Of a DNA stretch of 64,000 nucleotides, positions 44,701 through 52,679 are shown one piece after another. The DNA is taken from assembly GCA_947623455.1 (NCBI GenBank), contig OX392532.1:23658792-23722791 (forward strand), written 5' to 3'. The stretch is from Mimachlamys varia (Eukaryota > Mollusca > Bivalvia > Pectinida > Pectinidae). How positions within the stretch are numbered: position 1 is the stretch's first letter; each line of letters starts with the position of its first letter. The notes under the pieces are model-generated. The model was not told where the DNA came from. It made no database searches and was given only the letters and a program-made list of their open reading frames with translations. Position numbers and translations under genes: made by a program.

Positions 44701-46925
44701 GCTTATTATGTTTATGTTTTTTTTCAGACAAGGCCATCGGACATTTTAGCACAGACCATTTCTATCGTACTCTGTTTCCTTAGTAACAGTAAAAATTAAT
44801 GGTGAGATATGAAAATTCTTTACCGTCATGACGTTGTTTCCAGTGCTGTTGTAAACCGACACGTTCCCGGTTGCTGTGTGTGAACCCCCTGTATAACAAG
44901 CCGGGGTGTTCCAGTCATTGTCACAGTTCGTCCACGGCAGGACTGCCTTAAACGAGTTCACGAAATACTCAAATGACCAAGCAACTAAGATGGCAGCGTT
45001 AACAGCGCTTAAACCATTGATGATTACAGTAGCGATACCAAATCCTGTAAATAAAGGAAGATTATGTTGTATATACGTATATTGATCTTACATTTGATAG
45101 AAATATACTATTTTACATAGGCTCTAGGATTGCTTTGTTAATTTATTTCCAAGAATTTTTTTCTATTCGCGGCGTTTACTTGTTGGTCGGTTGGTGTATA
45201 TGACTCCACACTTGCGGGTTTCGTCTCACTAAAGGATGTCGGTGCTCAGTCTCCTAGTAGTGTGAATTACGGAAAGGCCATTTAATCCGAGAAATATTTT
45301 CAGAAGAAAGCACGCAATATTGTTTATAAATTAATTCGCTATTCCCCTTTTAAGAAACCATAGACGGTGTTTTTAAAAACTAAAAGTTTCAATCGTGTTT
45401 TTATTTATATATTTTATGGGGTAATAATTGTCACTTACATTAACTGCATTACACTAATTTACAAGGTGCAGCATGCGTGTGTGTTATGGTATCTTTAACG
45501 ATATGAGATGGTACAAGTCGACTGCTGTAAATGTTTTAGTCACCAAGGTTTTCTGGAGCCTCCATAGCCACATTTGAATAGTGACACGGTTCATAATCTA
45601 ACACTCTTTTAGTACACGATTTGAAATTATACAGATCTAATTTTATTTTGTCTTCTAAATTCATTTTACGCACATGCCCCTTCTATATTAGTTTAGAAAA
45701 CATCGATTCCCACCTTTGGCCCCTAGCATCACTGACGAGTCTTAGGACGAAACAGCTGTATGATGCAGTTCATTCTTTTTTTAGGAATGCTGTATTTATT
45801 GATAAATTTAAATGGTGCAGCACGTGTGTGTGTGTTGCGCATCTTTAATATTCCCTATATAAAGAAATGTATATGCTAGTATACACATAGTTTAATGAAA
45901 GTAAACGAAAAGCATGAGGTTGATGATACTCGAAAATATAGGTTGAGCGATCATAATATGATATTATGTTAGATGATAGTGATATACGTGATTTAAATGT
46001 ATCAACGTAAATTTCAAAATATAATTATATACATTGTATGTTAATTAGAATATTTAAATCGTTCTCTTGGAATATTCACATAAATGAGCCAAAGAGGTTC
46101 ATGGACTTCTTTAAAACCCTTCATTTACATGGCGGGTGTCATCGATGAAGCAGAAGACGCTTACTCTTCCGGAACACCCGGTTTTATTCTCTTGTACTTT
46201 TTCGAGGGTCTCCATGTAAATCTTTCCTTTGTTCATATTTTGCACCTGGTTTAATTGATTTTGAGTTTAGATTATAGTTTTGTTGACGCTTTGGTATTCT
46301 TTGATTTTTTTTTAAAACCTTCATGTTAACCCATGCCAATTTTTTGTTTAAATTCTCCTTTAATCTGTCGTTATGGATTAAAGTTATTCAAAATTTGTCA
46401 ATAAATATCTGATATAGCGGCGACATAAAATCAATTGACGTTCAAAATTCAACTTACCCCTAAGTAAAGGGCAGATGTCCCAAAACCTCCACGGCCCTTT
46501 TCCAGAATATTGAGATAGTGCCAGTTCTAGGAAGTACAGCGGGAGTCCACACACCAACATCAGCAGAATGTAGGCAATAATGAAAGGCCCTTCAAGAGTT
46601 AAAATCAAAATATGATCAGCACCTGCTGTATTAAAGGCAAAATATATTACTTTAAGAATTTGATCTTGACGCCGCGGAGAGAAGTTAACGGAACGGCGCG
46701 GAGATCAAGATACCATTTTAATCAGTGTTGTCTTACGACACAAACTGTAAATCAGCTGTTTAGTAAATTGAGTAATTAGATATGTTTATACCTACCACCT
46801 CCATTTCGGTAGGTAAGGTACGGGACTCTCCAGAATTCCGGCAAACCAATAGAATATCCAAGTAACGCCACAATAAACTCGACTCGAGAAGTCCATTTCA
46901 CGTCGACAGCGCTGATATCCGCCAT
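35587..46925 (-). CDS. SLC6-family (neurotransmitter:sodium symporter-like) transporter, gene B, 14 exons
   Basis: Joined exons 46925-46796, 46589-46458, 45044-44824, 43191-43115, 42724-42592, 42486-42352, 42200-42097, 41534-41410, 40380-40265, 39121-38990, 37194-37095, 36758-36658, 36116-35949 and 35769-35587 give 1857 bases, 618 residues plus stop. All junctions are GT/AG and in frame. It is a tandem paralogue of gene A in the same orientation: identical intron positions and phases, and only exon 4 differs in length (77 against 83). It is predicted to be a 12-helix membrane carrier. TM1 reads GYSIGLPEFWRVPYL, so the Na1 Asn is again Glu30; the TM3 gate Tyr is Ala104; the TM7 positions are Thr and Gly; TM8 reads G-L-D-V, keeping the Asp. 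EL2 keeps its cysteine pair but differs from gene A in length and sequons. The acceptor of exon 4 is weak. Substrate is unknown. Confidence 0.93.
35949..36116 (-). CDS. SLC6 gene B exon 13 (TM12)
   Basis: CLLVVSIFTYKPPSFGDYNY then PVYARAIGWCITFSSLLPAL, ending GTLGQ. Same length and phase as in gene A. Acceptor 'cattttcag', donor 'gtactc'. Confidence 0.94.
36658..36758 (-). CDS. SLC6 gene B exon 12 (TM11)
   Basis: THRIDRDVRLMLKRPLPA then IIRLSTAFVMPVFLT. Nearly identical to gene A (one K/N difference). Acceptor 'ttttacag', donor 'gtacgt'. Confidence 0.94.
37095..37194 (-). CDS. SLC6 gene B exon 11 (TM10)
   Basis: AGIYMFLLVDWYTGTWSVM then LICMAECIVFAWIYG. The acidic gate Asp is kept. Acceptor 'tacacag', donor 'gtaatt'. 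Confidence 0.94.
37327..37980 (+). mobile_element. HINE/pearl-like element with four 111-136 bp repeats
   Basis: Left end 'tgtgtcgcctg' (37327-37337) is the exact inverse of the right end 'caggcgacaca' (37970-37980). A hairpin at 37951-37979 is made by 'tgtcgcctttt' facing 'caggcgaca'. Four tandem units start near 37411, 37522, 37658 and 37791 and contain 'gaccctgaaaagcaatccca', 'agcacttttggtaaggaagc' and 'gcccaaggaaactcaagtta'. It lies in intron 10 of gene B. Reading frames across it are repeat artefacts. Confidence 0.75.
38130..38790 (-). mobile_element. Penelope-like retroelement, 5'-truncated, internal deletion
   Basis: On the minus strand it starts just before motif C (FTFRYIDDVLSIHNKKFADHV), passes through the R-I-Y-P-S-E-L-E-I block, loses the L-Y-D-K-R-D-D segment, and continues into the A-C-S-Y-R-D-F-R-D block and the 3' tail ending in 'gagaataccgaagcgttata' (plus strand). 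It lies in intron 10 of gene B. Confidence 0.8.
38990..39121 (-). CDS. SLC6 gene B exon 10 (TM9)
   Basis: ALLSEQILMTVEERFPKML then NNRRITLLTFVSVVMFLASL. Phase 0 both sides. Acceptor 'atttcacag', donor 'gtaact'. Confidence 0.94.
39262..40162. mobile_element. Possible TIR element rich in 'cgtgcg' words
   Basis: 'tagttgtggtaacgcacaac' at 39264 faces 'gttgtgcgatcccacaactg' at 40143; the inverse matches at about 17 of 20 bases. Both ends are followed inward by runs of related words such as 'atcgtgcatacatcgtgcac' and 'ttcgcacatcgtgcatacac'. About 900 bases, in intron 9 of gene B. Whether it is one element or two half-copies facing each other is unclear. Confidence 0.5.
40265..40380 (-). CDS. SLC6 gene B exon 9 (TM8)
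   Basis: GFSIGFIAYPKALSYFPL then PQLWCAIFYLVLLLPGLDVL. The TM8 Asp is kept; the following residue is Val where most members have Ser. Acceptor 'ctttcctag', donor 'gtgact'. Confidence 0.94.
40609..40935 (-). repeat. Unclassified dispersed repeat, copy 3
   Basis: 'catcatacagctgtttcgtc', 'gtgatgctaggggacaaaag' and 'aatcgtgtactacgaaaatg' are shared with the copies at 10145, 34880 and 45480. It lies in intron 8 of gene B and is followed directly by a long-TIR foldback. Confidence 0.65.
40973..41362. mobile_element. Foldback MITE with about 97-bp terminal inverted repeats
   Basis: The left arm from 'aatctgatgaaaaatcatat' through 'cgtaaacttctctctgctgc' to 'gggggtcacgttca' pairs with the right arm ending 'caagatatgattttaatcag'. 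The 190-base centre contains a second palindrome (tcatttcgtcacc / gtgacgaaatgac). Related copies: 13027-13207, 46661-46726, 59083-59320, 60999-61328. Confidence 0.8.
41410..41534 (-). CDS. SLC6 gene B exon 8 (TM7)
   Basis: SSVISTSGTFTFGLFNG then LVVFSVLGVMSEELGVP. The Na1 Asn position is Thr and the chloride Ser position is Gly, as in gene A. Acceptor 'aaataacag', donor 'gtaagt'. Confidence 0.94.
42097..42200 (-). CDS. SLC6 gene B exon 7 (TM6)
   Basis: LWIEASFQTFLTLGPGWGG then LTMMGAHSKFRTNCV. Ends in phase 2 at donor 'gtaggt'; reading on without splicing meets a stop at once, which confirms the donor. Acceptor 'gctttag'. Confidence 0.94.
42352..42486 (-). CDS. SLC6 gene B exon 6 (TM5)
   Basis: MLYVTALVPVALIAMLWIRA then LTLPGATKGMLYFVSADL. 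Phase 0 both sides. Acceptor 'atctacag', donor 'gtacat'. Confidence 0.94.
42592..42724 (-). CDS. SLC6 gene B exon 5 (TM4)
   Basis: YRVLRISDGIDSLGTISLVL then VAYLFVMRLVSAIGIVKSV, ending ASMGK. Acceptor 'ttgcaacag', donor 'gtattc'. Confidence 0.94.
43115..43191 (-). CDS. SLC6 gene B exon 4 (end of EL2)
   Basis: NWSWSVTPKSNITIHHP then ADSVDEFW, with sequons NWS and NIT. Two codons shorter than gene A. The acceptor 'aatccag' is preceded by a run of nine A on the coding strand instead of pyrimidines. An upstream AG would introduce a stop or break the frame, so this site is still the best choice. Confidence 0.85.
44200..44545 (+). repeat. Two tandem units of a dispersed repeat
   Basis: 'ctaccaagtttgttaaaatg' with 'gactttgacttagtttcaag' and 'gtcacagggatcaaat' recurs about 125 bases later as 'gattgaccttgactaacttt' and 'caaggttacaagggtaaat'. 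It ends near 'gaaggcccatcgggcgtttt', which can fold. It may be another member of the central-repeat element class. It lies in intron 3 of gene B. Confidence 0.45.
44824..45044 (-). CDS. SLC6 gene B exon 3 (TM3 and EL2)
   Basis: GFGIATVIINGLSAVNAAI then LVAWSFEYFVNSF and VLPWTNCDNDWNTPAC. The TM3 gate Tyr position is Ala104. EL2 after the second Cys differs strongly from gene A, with sequons NVS and NST. Acceptor 'atttacag', donor 'gtaaag'. Confidence 0.94.
45480..45850 (+). repeat. Unclassified dispersed repeat, copy 4
   Basis: 'tggcccctagcatcactgac', 'cgaaacagctgtatgatgca' and 'gtacacgatttgaaattata' match the other copies. It is the longest copy in this orientation. It lies in intron 2 of gene B. 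Confidence 0.65.
46120..46320 (+). mobile_element. Penelope-like retroelement, 3' tail fragment
   Basis: Starts 'catttacatggcgggtgtca' and runs to 'gttgacgctttggtattctt', i.e. only the 3' untranslated region. It lies in intron 2 of gene B, 140 bases from exon 2. Confidence 0.8.
46458..46589 (-). CDS. SLC6 gene B exon 2 (TM2)
   Basis: PFIIAYILLMLVCGLPLYF then LELALSQYSGKGPWRFWDI. The usual G-A-F after the glycine run is G-P-F here. Phase 1 both sides. Acceptor 'cttgaag', donor 'gtaagt'. Confidence 0.96.
46661..46726. mobile_element. Single arm of the long-TIR foldback MITE
   Basis: 'agagaagttaacggaacggc' with 'gcggagatcaagataccatt' matches the right arm of the element at 40973-41362. The left arm is missing. 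It lies in intron 1 of gene B. Confidence 0.65.
46796..46925 (-). CDS. SLC6 gene B exon 1 (start, TM1)
   Basis: MADISAVDVKWTSRVEFIVA then LLGYSIGLPEFWRVPYLTYR. ATG in a good context (aaaATGG). The SLC6 G-N motif is P-E, so Glu30 replaces the Na1 Asn. Donor 'gtaggt'. Exon length and the first-exon block match gene A. Confidence 0.94.
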
Positions 46926-47399
46926 TTTAAAAGGTTATCTTATCCAAAGTGAACGGCTATAAAAACAAAGTCAATAATGCTAAAAAGTACTAAATAAATG
47001 TTTGTGTAATTAACCCATAGGTCAAAACAAATTCCACATCAATAGACAATATGAACAATAATTATGAGTATATATATTTTTAAACATAAACTAGTTTAAG
47101 CAATGATATGCTTAAAAATTTGGCCTTAATAAAAAGATATGTTTACACTTAGATTAAGTAGTTTCGTATGAAATTGATAATCCTAACTACAAGGCATTTA
47201 ACCCTGTGCTGTAATTTACATGTATATTGTAAATAATTTTTAATGACAATAAAGTAACGGTTAAGTGAACGGGATAACTCTGAATACAGGCAAAATTATT
47301 GAATAATTTAAAAAAAAGTTATTGCTCTTAAATTATTTCTAAGGATAGCTGATAGGGTCTCCTATTTAATTGTCAGCAAGTCATTTTCATAACCAAGAT

Positions 47400-47530
47400 T
47401 GTATGTTCTACTTCACGAGCGCCATAGACACGTGTAATGTAGTGTGCTTCCACAGGTGATCGCACCTTCGTTTTATAGGTTCCCCATCAGGCGCTCCACC
47501 ACTGAGCCAAAGAGAAATTCCATGTAGCTC
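47400..47530 (-). mobile_element. tRNA-like sequence, probably a SINE head
   Basis: On the minus strand 'tttggctcagtggtggagcg' gives a good A box and 'aaggtgcgatcacctg' a B-box-like word at tRNA spacing. The arms do not make a clean cloverleaf, so a pseudo-tRNA or SINE head is more likely than a functional tRNA. Confidence 0.45.
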
Positions 47531-48329
47531 GAAGCCAGATATGCCACCATCAGAAAAGCGCGTAGGTTTGTAGAATAATTTGAGATGCCAGGTTTTAGTG
47601 ACGCTTGACAACCATAGAAAGCGCCATTTTCAACTGTTTTCTGCAGTCAGGCTAGATTAGCTCATTTAGAATAGTTTGTTTTGCACCGCTTGGGGATTTG
47701 AAACAAAATAAAAAGTTTTATACACAGAAATGTTAAACATGTCTTTCAGAGCTACAAACAGGGGAGGGGGTGTACTAGTCGTATGATTCAATGTCAAAGT
47801 CATCAAAATTTCAAACATCATACAGAATGTTCTTAAATCGTGTAAACGACATGCTTACACGGCATGCTTACCTTGTTATTGATGTCAACCTGCCTGTATG
47901 ACGCACGCGTAGTGTATAACTTCCTGGAGGATAAAACCCAGCTAAGTTTGTGTTATGTGGGTCTATTATACAAGTTTGTGATGTCGCACAAATGATGCAA
48001 AAACTATGCGAACAAGAATTACCCACCACATGGACTAAAACTATTTTCAATATGAAATCGATTCGGTTGCACGTTATCTTATTGAAACTAGACACTAATT
48101 TATATATGCAACACATTGTCAGGTTTTTCTCGTATGTAATGTGCCTGTTAGGCACGAACGTTCAGTCTGTAACGTATCTATGCATAATTACCGAAGCAAT
48201 GGCTTAATTCATATGCTGAACGTTTGTCCGAGGATTTCTAATAACCAAGAAGTCCATGATTTGCTTTTGTTTTTTACTTTCAACCATAAAAAATTAAAAT
48301 TACACATACATATTACACAATTGAACACT

Positions 48330-48875
48330 TGACAGAAAAACCAGAGAATACGAAAGCGTCAACCAAATCATAATCCTAACTCAAAATTGATTTAACTAGG
48401 GAGAAAATACGAAAAAAGGAAAGATACACATGGAGACTGTTGTAAAACTACAAGACAATAAAATCTTGTATTTCGGAAGAGTAAGCGTCTTCTGCTTCAC
48501 CGACGACACCCGCTATGTTGATTGGTTGATTATTGTTAAGTCAAACTAACAGCCAGGGTCATTTAAGGACGGGCCCCGGTGTATGCGGTGTGTGTGGGTG
48601 TGTGTGTTGAGAGCGTGTGTATTTGGGTAGCTACGGTGTGTTCGTGTAAGCCGCCTTTCGATAATCCGGATCCTTTCCCAATTTTAAGGTGCTGACACAC
48701 TGAAGAATACTGCCGAAGACCCCAGCAGAACACCCTACCCGGTCACGGTATACTGACAACGGGCAGTGAATCTTTGTAACATCCAAGTAAACATCAAGAC
48801 CTCGAAATGAGAACCGAGACATTGTCAAACACAACAAGTAAGCCGACTAATGAGCATACTCTAAAACGTCAATCT
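48330..48875 (-). mobile_element. Penelope-like retroelement tail split by a SINE
   Basis: Plus-strand words 'gagaatacgaaagcgtcaac' and 'agcgtcttctgcttcaccga' on one side and 'gtaacatccaagtaaacatc' with 'aaatgagaaccgagac' on the other belong to one 3' tail copy in reverse. They are separated by 249 bases of the SINE-like repeat. Confidence 0.8.
48518..48766 (-). mobile_element. SINE-like repeat nested in the retroelement tail
   Basis: On the minus strand it begins near 'gggtgttctgctggggtctt' and ends 'aataatcaaccaatcaa', the same family as 1925-2085. It lies between two halves of the retroelement tail, so it inserted after that copy. Confidence 0.7.
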
Positions 48876-49090
48876 TTTTATCACACAAACGAATGTAATG
48901 ATTTTTGAAATTATATGATGCAATTATATAATAATTTGTGTTATATTGTTTCATCTCTCTTTTGAAGATGATATTGATAGTAGATTTTTTTAACTGTAGG
49001 CTATTAAATTTTAAAATGAATTTCTATGTCTCTTTAAATGATCAACATGACAAAATATGCATATTCATATTTTAAACGAAGATTATAGGG
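48876..49090. other. AT-rich sequence without a visible feature
   Basis: No frame, repeat or structure recognised. Confidence 0.5.
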
Positions 49091-49335
49091 AACACCGTTG
49101 GTGTAATATGAGTGGTTTGTAAACATGATATTTCAGGCCATTAGTTTCATATAACTATTTTAATGCAATACAACCTGTTACCTGTCGTCGAGGTATTTCT
49201 TTGGTATAGGCCTTCAAACGAACAACATGGCAAAATATGCATATATTTTGAACGATTGTTATAGGGAACGCTTCTTGTGCAATATGATAGGGATTTCAGG
49301 TCACGTGTTTTTTTTCGACGACAAACCTGTTCGCC
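49091..49335 (+). repeat. Dispersed repeat carrying an empty retroelement site
   Basis: 'atatgagtggtttgtaaaca' through 'ttacctgtcgtcgag' and 'gtatttctttggtataggcc' is repeated at 58100-58345, where a retroelement tail is inserted between 'gtcgtcgag' and 'gtgtttctttgg'. Here the two words are joined. Confidence 0.7.
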
Positions 49336-49624
49336 GGTAAGTTTTTACATATAGGTCATCTTTCACATCTCTGTCTCGCATCTCACGTCTTTTAAAGGCA
49401 ATACCGTATGTTTTATACATCGTTGGAAAGAACTGATCTTCCTTTCAAAGATGGTATTTCTATATAATGTAAGTCTTGTAAACAGAAAACGCAATGCCGA
49501 GTTGAAGCGGAGCAGTCCATGTCCCGCTACCGTGTTTACACTTATGCTTACTGCGGCGCTCTTCGGGAGAATCGGTGACGTACGGGTCGCCTCCGATTTG
49601 TCGTGTTTCTGCTTGTTTTTCGAT

Positions 49625-49770
49625 TAGTCCCGCCCCAAATGCCCTTATATAGTGAATGTGATAAGGTCAAACTTTATGTCCAGTTCGCGCAATTACTATA
49701 GCCGTAGTAGAAACGAAACGGCAGTATTCCGGAGACTTTATATGGATATTTTTACTGAATTGCATGTAAG
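49625..49770 (+). promoter_or_regulatory. Possible promoter and short first exon (weak)
   Basis: 'cccgcccc' at about 49629 is followed by 'cttatatag' at 49645, and about 95 bases later by 'atggatatttttactgaatt' then 'gcatgtaagtat', a start codon leading into a good splice donor. The neighbourhood (49490-49720) is richer in CpG than the rest. No partner exon was found in the window, so this is only a candidate. Confidence 0.2.
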
Positions 49771-50229
49771 TATAGTTTTTTGCGTGACTGAATATAAAAA
49801 ATATAATTAATTCTGAGTAAAATGATGGATAATTCATATTTGATCCCTTTGATGAAAGCAGCAGAATAATCTATCAAAAAGTGATTCCACGGACCGTTTG
49901 CAGGTCAGTTCACGGCGACATTTTGTAGCCAAGTATTGTTAGCTTGATATAATTTTTTAGTATAACACTACAAATAACCTGTTGTAACTTAATGATAATG
50001 TCATTTTAGCTGATTTTTACAGTTAATTGATTGTATTTTATACATGGAATATGTATATTACTGTAACCTTTTCCACCTTATCACCGTATTTCTGTCAAAT
50101 ATGCGTGGTGATAATCATTTATGGGAGAAATACAGAAACAGAGTGGGATACATAAATTCAGGTTCGCTCCTGTCCAGTATCGTGGAATATTTGAAAGAAG
50201 TTGACAAACACTTGAATACAAATACTTAG

Positions 50230-51450
50230 ATAATTTGATATTGATAAATGGATATTGTAAGTTACAAATTAATGTGACGGTCAGTTAACACTACTGACGG
50301 TATGTTTACTATTTTTTGGGAGAAATCCGTTTATTCAGAATCTCTGAATAGTTATAAATAACCAATAGTAATTATAATAAAATTATTGATCCGTAGCTGG
50401 AGTTGCTTCCCTTAAACGTCCAAAATGCCTACCCATCGTTTCTGGGGTACTGAAGACATTTTCGTAACAGTATCTAACAATCTGCACTGCAAATGGACGC
50501 TGGTTCAATTGCTCGAGTGTCAGTCGAAGAATGAGTCATCTGTTGTCACCGGCTTTTATACTTGCCGCCGGAACTGCATCAGCCAATCAGCATCGAGCAA
50601 TGACGTCACTTCAAAGTCCGCCAAATAGTAAACAACATGCGAATTACCGGAGTGAATTTCGGGGAATAATGATATTTCCAACTGTGTAAAATGTATAAAA
50701 CAATAACACAACGCTTCATGAAGCTACGAAGGATCTAGGCATACTTCGTTTACATGTAAAGGTAAGGTAACGGGTCTATAATTTGAGTCTGAACCGAAAT
50801 TGACGAGTCTCGCCATTTTGAACAGCATGTTCGAACTGCTCTCGTAGCTGTATTTCTCTCGCTCTCTCGCTGTACTGCGTGCAGATAAAGATATTTCTTT
50901 CACACTCTTGCATAATGGCGATATTATATACTATCCATGGTACTGCTTCATTCTAGTACAAGTACAAATTACGTTTGATATAGGTAATTAATTAATGATA
51001 TATACATATGAAGTTTCAATATACTTTCCTTTTAAGTATATTTACACATAATAGTGATGAGAGAATATAGTTATGATATTCATGATAAAATCAAATTATA
51101 CATCAATGATATTGGATAATATAGAATATATATTCATTAACATAAGAAATTACCTTAAACAAGATAATAGTGTCAAAGTTGACAATTAGTAAACATCAAA
51201 ATCTTTTTAACATATAATAAACTTGATAACTTTGAATAGTGACATTTCTTATTTTAAATTAAATGAGAACAATAATTTAACATTCTCTGATTCAGAATTC
51301 AGTATGATGAGGATTCATGGATATTTTATGAAAGAATACATATGTATCATAATAGCATACCATGAAAAAGAGCTAGATGATTATATCTATTAATGTCATT
51401 GATATGATGATTGTCCATGGTTTTATCACAGGGTAGCTATATTATATCTG
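50230..51450. other. Sequence without a supported gene
   Basis: A 67-codon frame at 50425-50628 (MPTHRFWGTEDIFV..) has no recognised motif and no splice partner. The rest is AT-rich. I see nothing else. Confidence 0.5.
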
Positions 51451-51453
51451 TCA

Positions 51454-51835
51454 TTATAGTTTATCACTGAAGTCCAGTATAAGAGACTTGATCTTCTGTT
51501 CCACCATCACCTTCATTTCATTAAGGTCGTAGAACTCAACCTCTGTCAAGAGTTCCCGAAGCTGAGGAATATTACATGAGATTGCGTTTTGTTACAGTGG
51601 GTCCATTCCTCAAAAAAAGTCGAACATCTTTGCACTTCGATCAATAAAGAATGCCTCCACATAACCTTCCTGATATGCTGACATAGGAGATCCATAAGGG
51701 TTAATACTGACGAGGGATCCACCTTGAGGGTGGTCCGACTGGTCTCGAGCCTTCGTCCGCCTACGTTAAGAAGCCATCGTGTGTCCTGGCTTTCTTTGAG
51801 GCTCTGAATTTTAATAAGGTTTTTATTTGTTGGGC
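51454..51835 (-). pseudogene. KCTD-type T1 (BTB) domain remnant
   Basis: On the minus strand the frame reads WLLNVGGRRLETSRTTLKVD then PSSVLTLM, the start of a potassium-channel-tetramerisation (T1/BTB) domain. After a frame change near 51700 it continues SAYQEGYVEAFFIDRSAKMF, then LRELLTEVEFYDLNEMKVMV, ending LDFSDKL and TAA at 51456-51454. These are the expected middle (FFIDR) and end (L..E.EFY.L) blocks of a KCTD domain of about 100 residues. At least one frameshift and one stop break it. It lies on the same strand and directly downstream of a gypsy-type pol and a zinc-finger-like segment, so it may be the last part of that retroelement, or an unrelated pseudogene. Confidence 0.75.
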
Positions 51836-52099
51836 TGTAAGAGTTTCTCGGAGCATCACCCGTAGGATTCAGTGGTACATATTCCTCGATCAATGGTATG
51901 GATCGCGTCTCCTCTTGTCTTCCAGTAGAAGAGAAATCTTCAACTTTGGTGTCCTCGAGTTCCTGTGGGTCGGCTCCACATTCTCTGTTGGCAGAGAGGA
52001 GATGGGGATAGATATACTAAAATTACAGCTAAGAATGGATGGCGAGGCTGCAGAAGTACTTGCAGATGGTGAGGAAGAGGAGGAAGATAAATATTAAGC

Positions 52100-52600
52100 T
52101 TGAGCCTGCTAAGGGGTCTTGAATGAAACTCTTCGGATAGGGATCCGGCTAGAGCTCCCCCTCACAGTGATTACAGGTCTGATAGGTTGGGGCTTGGTGG
52201 AAATGGAAGTTGGTTCTGTCGTAGAAGGAGGAGGTTGTTCTAGTGCTGTAAGGATGACGGACTGTGTGATGGGATTTGAAATGGCCCTTCCCTTTTCTGG
52301 AATGTCTGTGTACAAGGCCATCTTGCGTTTGATATTGGTGGGGCGTTTTTTCAAAAGTGGTTTCCGTGCTAGGCTGGAATGCTTGGAATTCCTGTTGTTC
52401 CTCCGGCCCAAAGAGCATGTTTGATCTCTTCACAGTGGTGATAGGAGCTCCCCAGCCGTGTTTCGTATCCGGTCTCGCCATCAGTCGTTTGCATTTGTGC
52501 CCTGTCATGTGATGCTCAACGTGGATTCGTTGAGGACTCTGGATGTTCTCGCAAATCCCACAGAGATATATCTGGATCTGGAAAGACAGAATGAGAACCC
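52100..52600 (-). pseudogene. Zinc-finger-like ORF downstream of gypsy pol
   Basis: The minus-strand frame has CGICENIQSPQRIHVEHHMT then GHKCKRLMARPDTKHGW, a C-x2-C...H..H pattern near 52570-52500. A Pro/Ser/Thr/Gln-rich, low-complexity linker of about 120 residues follows to about 52100. A second frame over the same bases is also open for 100 codons, so frame choice in the linker is uncertain. It sits between the end of pol and the T1 domain, in the same direction. Confidence 0.6.
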
Positions 52601-52679
52601 AAGTTTTGTTTTAAAGTGGTCATTTGTGGACTTTTTTTTAAGATTTAATCAAGTGTCCAAGATACTATTTCTCTTTTAG

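Noticed and set aside
51915..52424. Plus-strand frames of 60 and 101 codons
   Set aside because: They are antisense to the finger-linker ORF and have no recognisable domain.
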